From positions 54,953,325-55,017,324 of the forward strand of contig QCXZ01000064.1 of the NCBI GenBank assembly GCA_025024175.1: DNA of 64,000 nucleotides. The letters run 5' to 3'. This DNA comes from Rhyzopertha dominica (taxonomy: Eukaryota; Arthropoda; Insecta; Coleoptera; Bostrichidae). How positions within the stretch are numbered: the stretch's first letter is position 1; each line of letters starts with the position of its first letter. Position numbers and translations under genes: made by a program. Positions 20,546-29,368 of this stretch are shown in pieces. The notes below the pieces were generated by a model, which ran no database searches, had not been told where the DNA came from, and was given only the letters and a program-made list of their open reading frames with translations.

Positions 20546-21378
20546 TTTTTTGACAGATATAACCCATAGCCTTTTCGATATGCCTTCAAATGTAATCCAT
20601 TGCCGCTAACAGGTATAGAATTAGATTCCATCGCTGCATTATGACGTCTCGTTTCCTCCAGCTGTGATCGTGCTATTTTAGCATCATGTACAGCTTTAGC
20701 TATGCCAGAAACTGATCCGGCTAGAGATCCTAGTGCAGAGAGACCGGCGAATATCGGTATGAGAGGCAATATACCGCCAGTTTTCGGGACAGGTATAACT
20801 CGTGGAATTCGAACATTTTGCCTCCCGCCTAAAGCCTTCAATGCCCGATGCGCTGTTCGCAAAGCAATCCTTACTGCTTGTTGCACGTCTCCACCATTAG
20901 ATTTATTTTTTAGAGCATTACGTATCTTTTTTATAAAGTCAGACTGAAAAGATAGTTTACCTCCAGTCTTTCTAATTAATTTAGTTCTCTTCTTCTTCGG
21001 AAAGGAACTGTTGTTGCCACATCCCAAACCTAATCGTCGTTTCAACTTCATTACGTTGGTGACTAAATAAGATGCAGCTTTCTCCTTAAATCCAGCGTCT
21101 TTTGAAACAACTCTTTCCCAAGCCCTGTGTTCGAGAATACGATCGGCTTCGTGACGTTTCGATAAATCGCTATTATCCCTATATGCAATGTCGTGTGCTT
21201 TACAAGCTTTATCAAGCTGGTTAATCCCAGGATCTCCTCTGGACAAGCGTTTATCTAGCTGCGTGCCCGGACCACAGTACTGATAACCACCAGGAAGATG
21301 AAGTTCCACCGGCAAGTTATCTATTAGCGAATTAATCAGTTTACCACCTGACCGTTCTTCCCGACCGAAGGTTAGCAT
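20542..21378 (-). CDS. Phospholipase A2-domain virion protein (minor capsid/core)
   Basis: 278 aa from ATG 21378 to TAA 20542. Near the N-terminus lies a parvovirus-VP1-like secreted PLA2 core: calcium loop YCGPGT at 34-39 and catalytic HDIAY at 62-66. This activity lets particles cross endosomal membranes in parvoviruses; a similar entry role here is inference. A basic stretch (about 112-160, with FPKKKRTKL) probably binds DNA or directs nuclear import. Residues 201-229 form a glycine-rich hydrophobic segment, GGILPLIPIFAGLSALGSL, like the membrane-active part of adenovirus pVI/pX-type proteins. The C-terminus carries GNGLHL and GYGLYL repeats. The last sense codons are AAA-AAC, forming a slippery heptamer with the preceding A, and TAA follows at once; the protease continues in the -1 frame. 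The divergent ATPase ATG is only 55 bp away. Confidence 0.9.
   Translation of the reverse strand: MLTFGREERSGGKLINSLIDNLPVELHLPGGYQYCGPGTQLDKRLSRGDPGINQLDKACKAHDIAYRDNSDLSKRHEADRILEHRAWERVVSKDAGFKEKAASYLVTNVMKLKRRLGLGCGNNSSFPKKKRTKLIRKTGGKLSFQSDFIKKIRNALKNKSNGGDVQQAVRIALRTAHRALKALGGRQNVRIPRVIPVPKTGGILPLIPIFAGLSALGSLAGSVSGIAKAVHDAKIARSQLEETRRHNAAMESNSIPVSGNGLHLKAYRKGYGLYLSKN
20545..20551 (-). promoter_or_regulatory. Candidate -1 ribosomal frameshift site A_AAA_AAC
   Basis: The minus strand reads TCA-AAA-AAC-TAA in the PLA2 frame. The heptamer A_AAA_AAC is a canonical slippery sequence (as at retroviral gag-pro junctions), placed directly before the stop. A -1 slip continues as CTA-ATT-TCG-CTG, which is the protease frame. 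A small foldback (TTCG...CGAA around CTGCCT) and the self-complementary GAGCGCTC lie just downstream, but no strong pseudoknot was verified. The motif is the same in both copies (also 17350-17356). Confidence 0.7.
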
Positions 21379-21433
21379 TTAAATAACACTCGTCTCTTAA
21401 GTTTGTATTTATATACATTCAGACCGCGGTAAG
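21379..21433. promoter_or_regulatory. 55-bp divergent promoter region between PLA2 and ATPase
   Basis: The two ATGs face away from each other with 55 bp between. The only obvious core element is GTATTTATATAC at 21405-21416, which on the minus strand reads TATATAAATA and on the plus strand offers TATATA, so one quasi-symmetrical TATA box could serve both directions. TCAG at 21419-21422 could be an initiator for the + gene. The untranslated leaders would be very short unless transcription starts inside the neighbouring genes. Confidence 0.45.
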
Positions 21434-22135
21434 ATGCGCATCGAACAGCAGAATCATCGATTACAGGTTGAAAATCTGGATAATAAGGTAAATGTGGTGA
21501 ATAAATGTGAAGAGCAGGTACAACGTCACGGGCCGCTGCTACCTTCTACGATTCGTGCCATTATTGTTGCCCCATCGAATGCAGGAAAGACGAATGTGGT
21601 TATTAGTTTAATTTTAGACCCCCAGGGTTTGTACTTCTCGAACCTCTACATTTATTCAAAGTCATTATACCAGCCGAAATATCAATACTTGCAAAAAATT
21701 TTAGAACCTATAGAAGGTTTAGGGGTGTACACGTTCAGCAATGCCGAAGATATTGTGGAACCATCAAACGCCGAACCGGATTNTATCTTCATATTCGACG
21801 ATATTATGTGTGAAAAACAGAGTATAATCCAATCATACTTCAGTTATGGGCGACATAAACGTATAGATTGTTNTTATTTATGCCAAACGTATTCAAAAGT
21901 TCCCAAACAGCTGATTAGAGACAACTTGAATACTTTAATTTGCTTTAGAGTTGATTCTTTAAATTTACATCATATTTTTAACGATCACGTCTCGCCAGAT
22001 GTAACGTATGAACAGTTTCAGAAAATGTGTGCTGAATGTTGGAAGGACGATCATGGATTTTTGGTTATATGTAAAGATAGCCCAATAGATAAGGGTAGGT
22101 ATAGAAAAGGATTTGATAAGTTTATATATCCTTGA
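21434..22135 (+). CDS. Packaging ATPase (FtsK/HerA, A32-like)
   Basis: 233 aa from ATG 21434 to TGA. P-loop ATPase that would pump the linear genome into the preformed capsid. The Walker A motif APSNAGKT is at residues 46-53, and the Walker B motif IFIFDDI is at 118-124 with two Asp. A conserved sensor-type block CQTYSKVPKQLIRDN follows. Length matches other Polinton ATPases. Two ambiguous bases (21783 and 21873) fall in codons for non-motif residues. It is the first gene of the + strand operon-like group and shares a 55-bp promoter region with the PLA2 gene. The frame is otherwise intact. Confidence 0.95.
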   Translation: MRIEQQNHRLQVENLDNKVNVVNKCEEQVQRHGPLLPSTIRAIIVAPSNAGKTNVVISLILDPQGLYFSNLYIYSKSLYQPKYQYLQKILEPIEGLGVYTFSNAEDIVEPSNAEPDXIFIFDDIMCEKQSIIQSYFSYGRHKRIDCXYLCQTYSKVPKQLIRDNLNTLICFRVDSLNLHHIFNDHVSPDVTYEQFQKMCAECWKDDHGFLVICKDSPIDKGRYRKGFDKFIYP

Positions 22136-22194
22136 AAGATGTCGTCGAGTATGTCACTTGGTAGTTGGACAACAAGCTGAATACATCCACCACA

Positions 22195-22863
22195 ATGTCG
22201 GATGTGGACCTTAAGTTACAACGTGATTTAATAGACGCCACCGAGGCTGTACGTAAAAAGTTTAATATTTTTAAGCAGAGGCAGATTGCCAACAAGTTGG
22301 TATTAGAAAAAGTATATGAGCCAATAACAAAACAGCTGCAGAAAACAAAGACACCACCGCCGCCGCCACCACCACCACCACCACCACCACCACCACCAAC
22401 CCCATTCTTAATCACCCAAAGACAAACCTTAAAGTCTAAATTACCGAGGAAAAAACCGATTGAGGCTAAACCGATAATTTCACCAGCAGACACTACAGCG
22501 AGTGAGCCCGAAGATGGTGATGATGAAACAGACATCACGGATATTCCATCAACAAGTGGATTACAAAAAAGTTATTCCACTAGGTCTTCGGCTACAACAT
22601 CATCTTTTAAAAGAATACCATTGGTTAAAAGAGGAACTAAGAAAAAAAGAGGTACTGGTTTGCGCAATAGCAAGAAACGTTTTTCAGCGGTAAAATTATA
22701 TCGTCCAGGATATAACAAAGATTACGTTTACTGGAATGATCCAAGTGAATTGATTGATCGGCTACGATTATTATATAGCTCTAAAAACGCAGGCCATAAG
22801 GGTCACGATAACGAAATTTTGTCAATAATAGAGGAATTATATGAAAGTGGAGTCATATATTAA
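22195..22863 (+). CDS. Proline-rich conserved Polinton protein
   Basis: Start at ATG 22195 (MSDVDLKLQRDLIDATEAV), stop at 22861-22863, 222 aa. The N-terminal 60 residues are predicted helical. A run of about 15 prolines (CCA/CCG repeats at 22350-22398) follows, then a basic, Ser/Thr-rich linker with KKKRGTGLRNSKKR. The conserved C-terminus is YWNDPSELIDRLRLL, then GHDNEILSIIEELYESGVI. That C-terminal block recurs in arthropod Polintons and in domesticated fragments; its function is unknown to me. The basic linker suggests nucleic-acid binding. The proline run is a microsatellite and probably length-variable. Confidence 0.75.
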   Translation: MSDVDLKLQRDLIDATEAVRKKFNIFKQRQIANKLVLEKVYEPITKQLQKTKTPPPPPPPPPPPPPPPTPFLITQRQTLKSKLPRKKPIEAKPIISPADTTASEPEDGDDETDITDIPSTSGLQKSYSTRSSATTSSFKRIPLVKRGTKKKRGTGLRNSKKRFSAVKLYRPGYNKDYVYWNDPSELIDRLRLLYSSKNAGHKGHDNEILSIIEELYESGVIY

Positions 22864-22901
22864 CCAGGATTTCGCTTAGAGTAAAACAGTTAAACTCAAA
22901 G

Positions 22902-23420
22902 ATGAGTGGTGTCAACACAATAGACAAATTTGGACGTAAGAGGAAATTCAATGAAAATAATACCTCTCCAACATTCGACAATATTACTTTTTCAAGAAGA
23001 TCTGAAATAAAACAAGTTTTGGAAGCAGAAATCGCTGCTAAGAAGCGTCTACGTGGTGTCTACATTGAAAATTTCGAAGGAGTAGAAAGGACCAACAAGC
23101 GATTTTACTTCATAAATGATATACCTTATGTGCCTATAGTGATGGATATGATTGTGAGACGCCTAACAGTTCATAGGGATATAAGAGTATACGTAAATGG
23201 TCGTGAAATAAAAGAGCAGGATAGACATTTACTGTTTGAAGGATTTCCATTGAAAAAGGGAGATGCTTTGCAATTCCAAAAGTACCCTTTAACTCCTAAA
23301 ATCAGTTTCACGCTGATAGCGGAGTATAATATTTTGATTGATGGGGATAAGGACACATCACCGTTCATCGACAGAGGCCATAAATTCCAAATTGAAACAC
23401 CAGATTATGTTCTATTTTAA
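22902..23420 (+). CDS. Conserved Polinton protein, 172 aa, unknown function
   Basis: ATG 22902 to TAA 23420, 38 bp after the proline-rich gene and co-directional with it. The N-terminus (VNTIDKFGRKRKFNEN) is basic. The C-terminal two-thirds alternates hydrophobic and polar residues in short strands (RIRVYVNGREIK-like, KKGDALQFQKYP, SFTLIAEYNILIDG), typical of a beta-rich fold. It has no motif I can tie to an enzyme. Position between ATPase and integrase, together with the beta-rich character, could fit a virion surface protein. I have no direct evidence. Confidence 0.7.
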   Translation: MSGVNTIDKFGRKRKFNENNTSPTFDNITFSRRSEIKQVLEAEIAAKKRLRGVYIENFEGVERTNKRFYFINDIPYVPIVMDMIVRRLTVHRDIRVYVNGREIKEQDRHLLFEGFPLKKGDALQFQKYPLTPKISFTLIAEYNILIDGDKDTSPFIDRGHKFQIETPDYVLF

Positions 23421-23495
23421 TATGAGGTATATAAGAATGTTCAACAACAACTGTGAAATAGTGTTTTGACGGATAAAGGCACACAACAACGTGAG

Positions 23496-24434
23496 ATGAG
23501 TGAAATAAAAAGACAGTTAGTTGATGAATTGCATAGGTCTGCACGAAGGAATTTTCCACGGAGGCGAACAATCATTAAAGGATTCGCAGATTTATTTCAA
23601 GCCGATCTGGCTGATATGCAAGCCTATGCAAAGCAAAACCAAGGATATCGATACATATTAGTCGTAATAGACTGCTACAGCAAATTCCTTTGGACGGAAG
23701 GCGTTAAAAGTAAGACGGCCGAGTGTATAGTCAAAGCCTTGGAGAGGATATTTAAAAGAGCTGGATATACACCTCGTTTGCTACAAACTGATCAAGGACG
23801 GGAATTCTACAATCATCGTGTATCTGCGCTATTGGAAAGGCTTAATATTTTACATTATTCCACATACAGTTCTAAAAAGGCAGCCATTGTAGAGCGTGTA
23901 ATAAGAACATTAAAAAATAAATTATTTAAACAATTCTCTCTTCAAGGTAGCTACCGATGGCAACACATTCTACAAGAGATAACTGATAGATACAATGACA
24001 CTTGGCATAGTACGATAAAAATGAAACCTAATCAAGTAACGCATTCGACTAAACTTCAATTCATCACGCCACTGTCAACATTAAAACCTGCAAAGAAACG
24101 AGCATCTTTTAAATTTAATGCGGATGATATTGTACGTATTAGCCGTCATAAGCAGGCGTTTGATAAATCTTACACTGCAAATTGGTCGACTGAACACTTT
24201 AAAGTGTACAAGCGGCAGAAAACCGATCCTCCGACATACTTACTGCAAGACATGAATGGTACTCCGATTAAGGGTTGTTTTTATGAACAAGAACTGCAGA
24301 AGACGCGTCATCCAGATGTGTATCTAGTGGAAAAGGTGCTGCGAAGGAGGACTAAGGATAATAAAGTCTATGTGAAATGGTTGGGGTTCGATGATGCGCA
24401 TAATTCTTGGATAGATGAAAACGATATAGTTTGA
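23496..24434 (+). CDS. DDE integrase with C-terminal chromodomain
   Basis: ATG 23496 (MSEIKRQLVDELH), stop at 24434, 312 aa. A retroviral-type (rve) catalytic core: Asp37 in FQADLADMQ, Asp99 in LLQTDQGREF and Glu133 in AAIVERVIRTLK, with the usual VVIDCYSKFLW strand between. The C-terminus (about 270-312: DVYLVEKVLRR, VYVKWLGFDDAHNSWI) is a chromodomain with its aromatic residues present, which may steer insertion to methylated histone H3. The enzyme would make the 6-bp staggered cuts seen as the AACATG duplication. The frame is intact. It is convergent with the polymerase gene, separated by 118 bp. Confidence 0.95.
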   Translation: MSEIKRQLVDELHRSARRNFPRRRTIIKGFADLFQADLADMQAYAKQNQGYRYILVVIDCYSKFLWTEGVKSKTAECIVKALERIFKRAGYTPRLLQTDQGREFYNHRVSALLERLNILHYSTYSSKKAAIVERVIRTLKNKLFKQFSLQGSYRWQHILQEITDRYNDTWHSTIKMKPNQVTHSTKLQFITPLSTLKPAKKRASFKFNADDIVRISRHKQAFDKSYTANWSTEHFKVYKRQKTDPPTYLLQDMNGTPIKGCFYEQELQKTRHPDVYLVEKVLRRRTKDNKVYVKWLGFDDAHNSWIDENDIV

Positions 24435-24552
24435 GACATTTATTAATTACATATAACATTATTATTATTATTATTTATGATACAAATGTATGACAACAAA
24501 TATTAACAAATAAACTTATCTAAACCTACTATACACTTTTTTTTTTTACAAA
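24435..24552. terminator. Shared 3' region between integrase and polymerase B
   Basis: AT-rich spacer between convergent genes, with AATAAA on the + strand at 24509-24514. It also contains (ATT)n and T runs that could act as polyadenylation context on either strand. Confidence 0.45.
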
Positions 24553-27500
24553 TTAACTCCTATCGCTTATTCTATAATGCCCCCAAGCAAGAGTACTAAT
24601 ACCGTCCTCCAAGATGTATCTTTTGTCATCATTATATGACAAGCAGAGTTTATTTACAAGCTGTGTGTGTATAACATGTTTAATGGATCTAAACAGAGAC
24701 TGACTTCGTAGAAGATTCTTTTTTTGAAATAAACATTTTTTGTAGTCATCATGCTTCAACCTCTTTACGACGCACCTTTTCACCCCTTTTGCCTTTTTGA
24801 CAACAACATTCTTATTGTACACATAATCATACAGCTTCGCTCTCAGCCCCACAAATTCCAACATTGGTTTGCCCTCCGTCTCATCCTTGAATAAACCCAA
24901 GACAGCTTTATTACACCTCGGCATACCGTACACATTGTCCTCCTGATAATTTGAGGTGTCGAATTTCTCAATATTTTCCTTTATGTCAGCATAAACATCA
25001 TCCGTTTGTATGTTATATATAAGGGAATCGGTATCTGTATACAGGAGTTTAGCCCTATCACCATATTTCCTTTGCATGAAATCATAATGGAAATCGTACA
25101 TCACATATTTGGCAATGTCCAATACGCAGAAACCTATAAATATTGGCTTGTCGTATAGGATTCGTTCTTTCTGCATTTCGACACCTATTAGATTCTCGTC
25201 AAATATTGTAAAACTCTTAAAACGGGGATTGGACACAAAGTAAGATGCACCTCGACGATTCTTGTTACTTTCCCATGTATTCAGAAGCCGTATTTCCCTC
25301 CTTTTCTCAACGGCCTCCATCGATTTACCAAAAATACAATTATTCATTAACTTGTAAAAGTTTTTTTCAAAGTTATTTTTACACTGTTGCCGTCTAACTG
25401 TATTTAGCTGTATGTAAGGTTCAAGCCAGCGAGATTGTTTAAATGATAATATTCTATGGATTTTCTTCAGGATCAGACCATGCTTTAACGCTTGATGCAG
25501 ATTCTTATAATGTATGACATATCTTTCCTTGTCAAATAGATTGGGAATCAGTTTCTTTATATTTCCAGCGCCAGCAGCAGCGGGTGAAACAATGTTTTCT
25601 ACACACATCGGCAAGTCATTATGTTTATCGTGTAAATGGCTGGGATATGTTAAATCACATTCTATAATGAAGCCTACATCCCCATCTATTCCACAAATGT
25701 CCATAACATCAAAATTTTTGATTTCGGTATCGCTTAGCCATCTGAACCCTCCATACGGCAGCGGATTGCTCAATGCTAGACCGTATAGGTTGTTAGCGTC
25801 CCAATACATGAGAAAGCTTGATTCTTTGGTAACGTCTTGATTGGTGTATTTATTATTGGCGACAGCATGTCTATGCGAGACCATTGAAATGCCTCCCCTT
25901 ATCGATTTTCTTATAAAGTGGAGCATGTCGACTTCTGTTAAAAGTTCCAACTTGATGTTGGTGTATTTCAGCATGGCATCCCAAGAAAGACCAGGTGATG
26001 TTAAATAATTTGAAGGGTCAAGACCAAATTCGTCGAGGCATTTCGTTCTAAAAGCCTCAAACACATCGGTTAGCAGTAAAACATCGGATTTTAAATACAA
26101 GTCAGAGTAGTCTCCCAAATCTCTACAGTTAAATGTGCTCCAAACGTTCTGAGCGTGTAAATAGTCCTCTTCTGAAACGGTTTCTTGTGTCAAACTACTA
26201 TAGAATTCTTCTCGTGGTGGTAAGTTTTTAGTCGAACTTAATTTCTCGAATGTATTAACGTACTCATAGCAGAATATGCCTTTTCTCTTCATGAGCTGAA
26301 ACTCATTTTCCGAGTTAAAGTATCTGCGTGTTTCGATAAACTGATCATCATCCAAGTAGCTAGCCAACTCGGCCAAACTGCTTGCCATGAATCGAAAGCT
26401 GTCTAAAAAGCGTATTGTTACCAAATATGACTGGCGGCTTTGTTTATTTTTCGCATCTGTCCCATTTCTCGTTATCATTATTTTTACATCTACAGCTAAA
26501 TACTTTTCCTTAGTTAATCCTATAACTTTGATATCTCGCACTAATGGCGAAAGGGCTAATTCCTTAACAAACAGGTGACAATCGTAGGCTGATAGATTAT
26601 GTATTATAACAGGTATCATCTGTGGTGTTCTACTTGCCAGGTTGCATTTCGAATGCGCCAATCCACGATAGAAAGAACTCGCATGTGAGTGGTCCCTGAC
26701 AGGCCTGAGTGATATATCGCTATTATCTGATGATGGAAATTTGCCACCGCACATGTAACATTGAGTCGTATCTTTAATTTTTGAAATCTCTTCTGGCGTA
26801 AGCGGTGTCATGGGTTCATTCTTGAGGAGACGTTTTGTAAAAATGTCTTTCACGTCATCAATTAGCATTCTGATAAAGGTTAGGCTACAATCTCTACCGC
26901 GATATATCCTAAGTGATGAAAGTGAATTGTTGTAACTGCATTTTATCTGATATGCGAAACTGTGAGCGAAATGGACTGCCGTATTCATCACAAATTTGCT
27001 TTCCGCATTGCATTGTACTGTGTCAAAAGGGGTTAAAAGTGTTTCGAAATCAGCGTATATGACGAATTCCAATTTAACAGACTTGTGGCTATTGACAAAC
27101 TGAATTATATTATTTTTACCCGGTTCTGGCAACTCCGTTACATATTTTGAACAATCTTGGAGGTCTATATGCTCTTTGAGCTTTTCGGGGGTTTGAAATC
27201 TTGACAAACATCCATCACATATATGAAGCTTATGCTCATGTTTAGATAACTGACCGTTTAATAGCTTTGACAAATCTTTGATGTAACAATAATGACTTTT
27301 GGAATCATCTTCAACATACAATAGATTGATATGCTTAGTCTTACGTACAGTACAGTGGTGCAGTGGTCCGGTTATTTGAAAGTCTCTTTTAGTCCTCTTC
27401 CTCTTCTTTCCTGAATCATCGGTAGTTGCATCTTGGTTTTTATCTTCCTGACAGCTCAAGCCAAACACGTTGATTGATATATCATTCCTTTCTCAAATTT

Positions 27501-28381
27501 TGAAATATCTTTAATTTGCACAGGAAATGTTATATCAGCACAGTTTAAAGTGTTAAAATATTGATAATATTTCGACACATCGTTAGCGTTTTTATTGCTT
27601 GGGTAGAGAGCACATAGTATTGCCCAAACGAAGCAATAATGATCGGTGTTTTTAACGTTAATAACAGAATAAGTATCCTGAACGCATTTCGGTAGTGGTA
27701 TGAATGAGGATCCGGCCAGTGGTGTATGCAATGCAGTAGACATCTCCAAATACAAAATGTCGGTTAAGGCCCATCCACTTTGCGATTCCTGTGAAAAAGA
27801 AAATATTTTTTTAGTTCGCTTGTCGTACATATTTTAGAATATCACACACATACCTGGAACTCGATAGCTTTTGTAATAATTCTATCACATGATTCTTGGT
27901 ATAGTTGTTCCAAGTTGGATGTGGGTGTCACTATTGCATAAGGACCACTTTTGAAGCTCTTGATATCAAATGTTATATCTTCATCATCGTTGTCGGTTTC
28001 ATGATTTTCTGTTTGAAAACCTTTTTTCAGCATAAATAGGCAAAACAGTTCAAAATTTATCTTCAACAGGGAGCCATCTTTCACTCTATCTGCTGCGACG
28101 GATAATGTTTTGTCCTTGAGGAGCATAAAAAACTCTTGATAATCGATACAGTTCTCGTTTCTGTAAGGAGCAGGTTTTTGTATCCGGTAAATACTCAATG
28201 CATTATTAAAAGCATTAGTAATAAGTAGAACTCCATCAGAAATTTCTTGGGCAGTATTCGTCTTGTGGAGATTGCTTCTAGTATGGGCTGGGAAAAGTCT
28301 ACGTGGTACATTTAGCTTGCAGTTCTCACAGTACTTGAATTCACTGGATAGCACAGCGTTTTTCTTTGACTCACTTGCCAT
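24553..28381 (-). CDS. Protein-primed family B DNA polymerase, two exons
   Basis: Exon 1 is 27854-28381 (ATG 28381, MASESKK), exon 2 is 24553-27788; the GT-AG intron of 65 nt joins EFQ to ESQSGW in phase 0. About 1,254 aa. The N-terminus has a C2H2-like finger (YCENCKLNVP...HTRSNLH) and the block NTDHYCFVWAILCALYP. A second Zn-finger region follows (HYCYIKDLSKLL...HICDGCLSRF). Exonuclease motifs are VIYADFETLL, NLSAYDCHLF and YLKSDVLLLTD. Polymerase motif A is DANNLYGLAL, B is KLMNNCIFGKS and C is LLYTDTDSLIY, so all catalytic acids are present. It would replicate the element from the TIRs with a protein primer. One base is missing near 27475-27485 (after KFEKG), shifting the frame; no slippery site is there, so an error or recent mutation is likely. 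Confidence 0.95.
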
Positions 28382-28499
28382 TATACTGAAATGAATCGAA
28401 CCATAGAAAAAGAGTGGGGGTGGCATAAGAGATAGAGGGTTGGTCTGCCAGAAATCAGTACTAATGTTCAGTGGTTTACGAGAAGATCAATAACTACTA

Positions 28500-28718
28500 A
28501 TGGTAAGTCTATATTACGATTAAATATGTTTATTATATCTCCTTATTTTTGTTCACTAGATGTATTCAAAACGCAATTCTACATCCAAGGCAGCTTTAAG
28601 GCGTCACAGTGTCAGTATTAACAGAAGGCTNGCATATCTACTTAATAATATTAATAAACTTAAGGTTGAATTAGCAATGTATGATATTAATAAAAAGCTT
28701 AATATCTTAAAGTTGTAA
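28500..28718 (+). CDS. Possible small coiled-coil protein, 52 aa, with 5' intron
   Basis: ATG at 28560 opens 52 codons (MYSKRNSTSKAALRRHS then a leucine-rich helix LAYLLNNINKLKVELA and KKLNILKL) to TAA 28716-28718. Just upstream ATG 28500 is followed directly by GTAAGT, and a CACTAG acceptor ends at 28559, so splicing would join ATG to ATG in frame. The first 17 residues are basic; the rest has heptad-like Leu/Ile spacing. It diverges from the polymerase gene, whose ATG is 119 bp away. One ambiguous base is at 28631. The case rests on splice signals and helix pattern only. Confidence 0.4.
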
Positions 28719-29023
28719 CTGGAAATATTTTTAAAATAAATGAATGTATATATACCAGCATTTGTACTTAATTCCAGCGCAAGCTGAATGCCAAAGTAGC
28801 AGATCATTTTTTAACATATTATTTTAGCTAATTATATACTAAGAAAAAAATCCTATAAGCAAATATTCAAACAGTACTCACCTTTTTCTAATGACTGGAG
28901 CTGTAGTTGAAAAGTATGCGTCTATTGTGCGGGCTTATATATACGAGTATGCTAAGTTATACTTATAAATTATTTAATATTATTGATGTAATTAAACTAC
29001 TTATATGTGTAAGCTAAATACAA
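28719..29023. other. Spacer in right part of Polinton
   Basis: AT-rich sequence with no supported ORF. It lies between the small + ORF and the 114-aa gene. Confidence 0.4.
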
Positions 29024-29368
29024 TTATAATACTCCAAACTGAAATAGTTGTGTGGCTTTTGCACCTTCATAACTCTTTTTAGACCCTAGATATTTTAAAT
29101 ACTTCGACTCGGGCTGTGAATTAAACGAGTCGATCACTTCTTGCGAGAAACATTTATTTAGCCTACTGGGTAGGAATAAAATTCGCTCGTTAACACTTTC
29201 GTTGCTGTTCTGAACCTTAATAACCGCACTTGTGCATAACCCGAATCTAGTCTGCATTTGCTTTATCTTAACAACGGGGTATATAGTACCAATTTTAAGA
29301 TCATGAGCCTTTATTTGCTGATTTTCAAATTTTGGGACCTCGGATGATAATTCATTTAGTGAATCCAT
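29024..29368 (-). CDS. Conserved small Polinton protein, 114 aa, possibly OB-fold
   Basis: ATG 29368 to TAA 29024. The pattern HDLKIGTIYPVVKIKQMQT, RFGLCTSAVIKV, ERILFLPSRL and a C-terminal YLKYLGSKKSYEGAKATQL recurs in many arthropod Polintons and related viruses. The strand-rich start with 'G..Y.V..IK...T.FG....' resembles a single-stranded-DNA-binding OB-fold, which would suit protein-primed replication. No direct motif proves it. It lies near the right end, divergent from the right TIR. Confidence 0.65.
   Translation of the reverse strand: MDSLNELSSEVPKFENQQIKAHDLKIGTIYPVVKIKQMQTRFGLCTSAVIKVQNSNESVNERILFLPSRLNKCFSQEVIDSFNSQPESKYLKYLGSKKSYEGAKATQLFQFGVL

Larger units (their letters stand above)
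18112..21200. repeat. Direct duplication, right copy
   Basis: Partner of 14907-18011. Over most genes this copy has fewer frame disruptions (PLA2 and protease are intact here), while a few genes (the 134-aa protein) are better in the left copy. Confidence 0.9.

Noticed and set aside
14245..21378. Two tandem capsid operons in one Polinton as a biological duplication
   Set aside because: Copies meet exactly at a 100-N gap and differ mostly by homopolymer indels; an assembly overlap explains it more simply.
22122..22538. Minus-strand 138-aa glycine-rich ORF
   Set aside because: Antisense of the polyproline-coding repeat in the + strand gene.
27456..27500. Programmed frameshift in polymerase B
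   Set aside because: No slippery heptamer at the break and no family precedent; a missing base is more likely.
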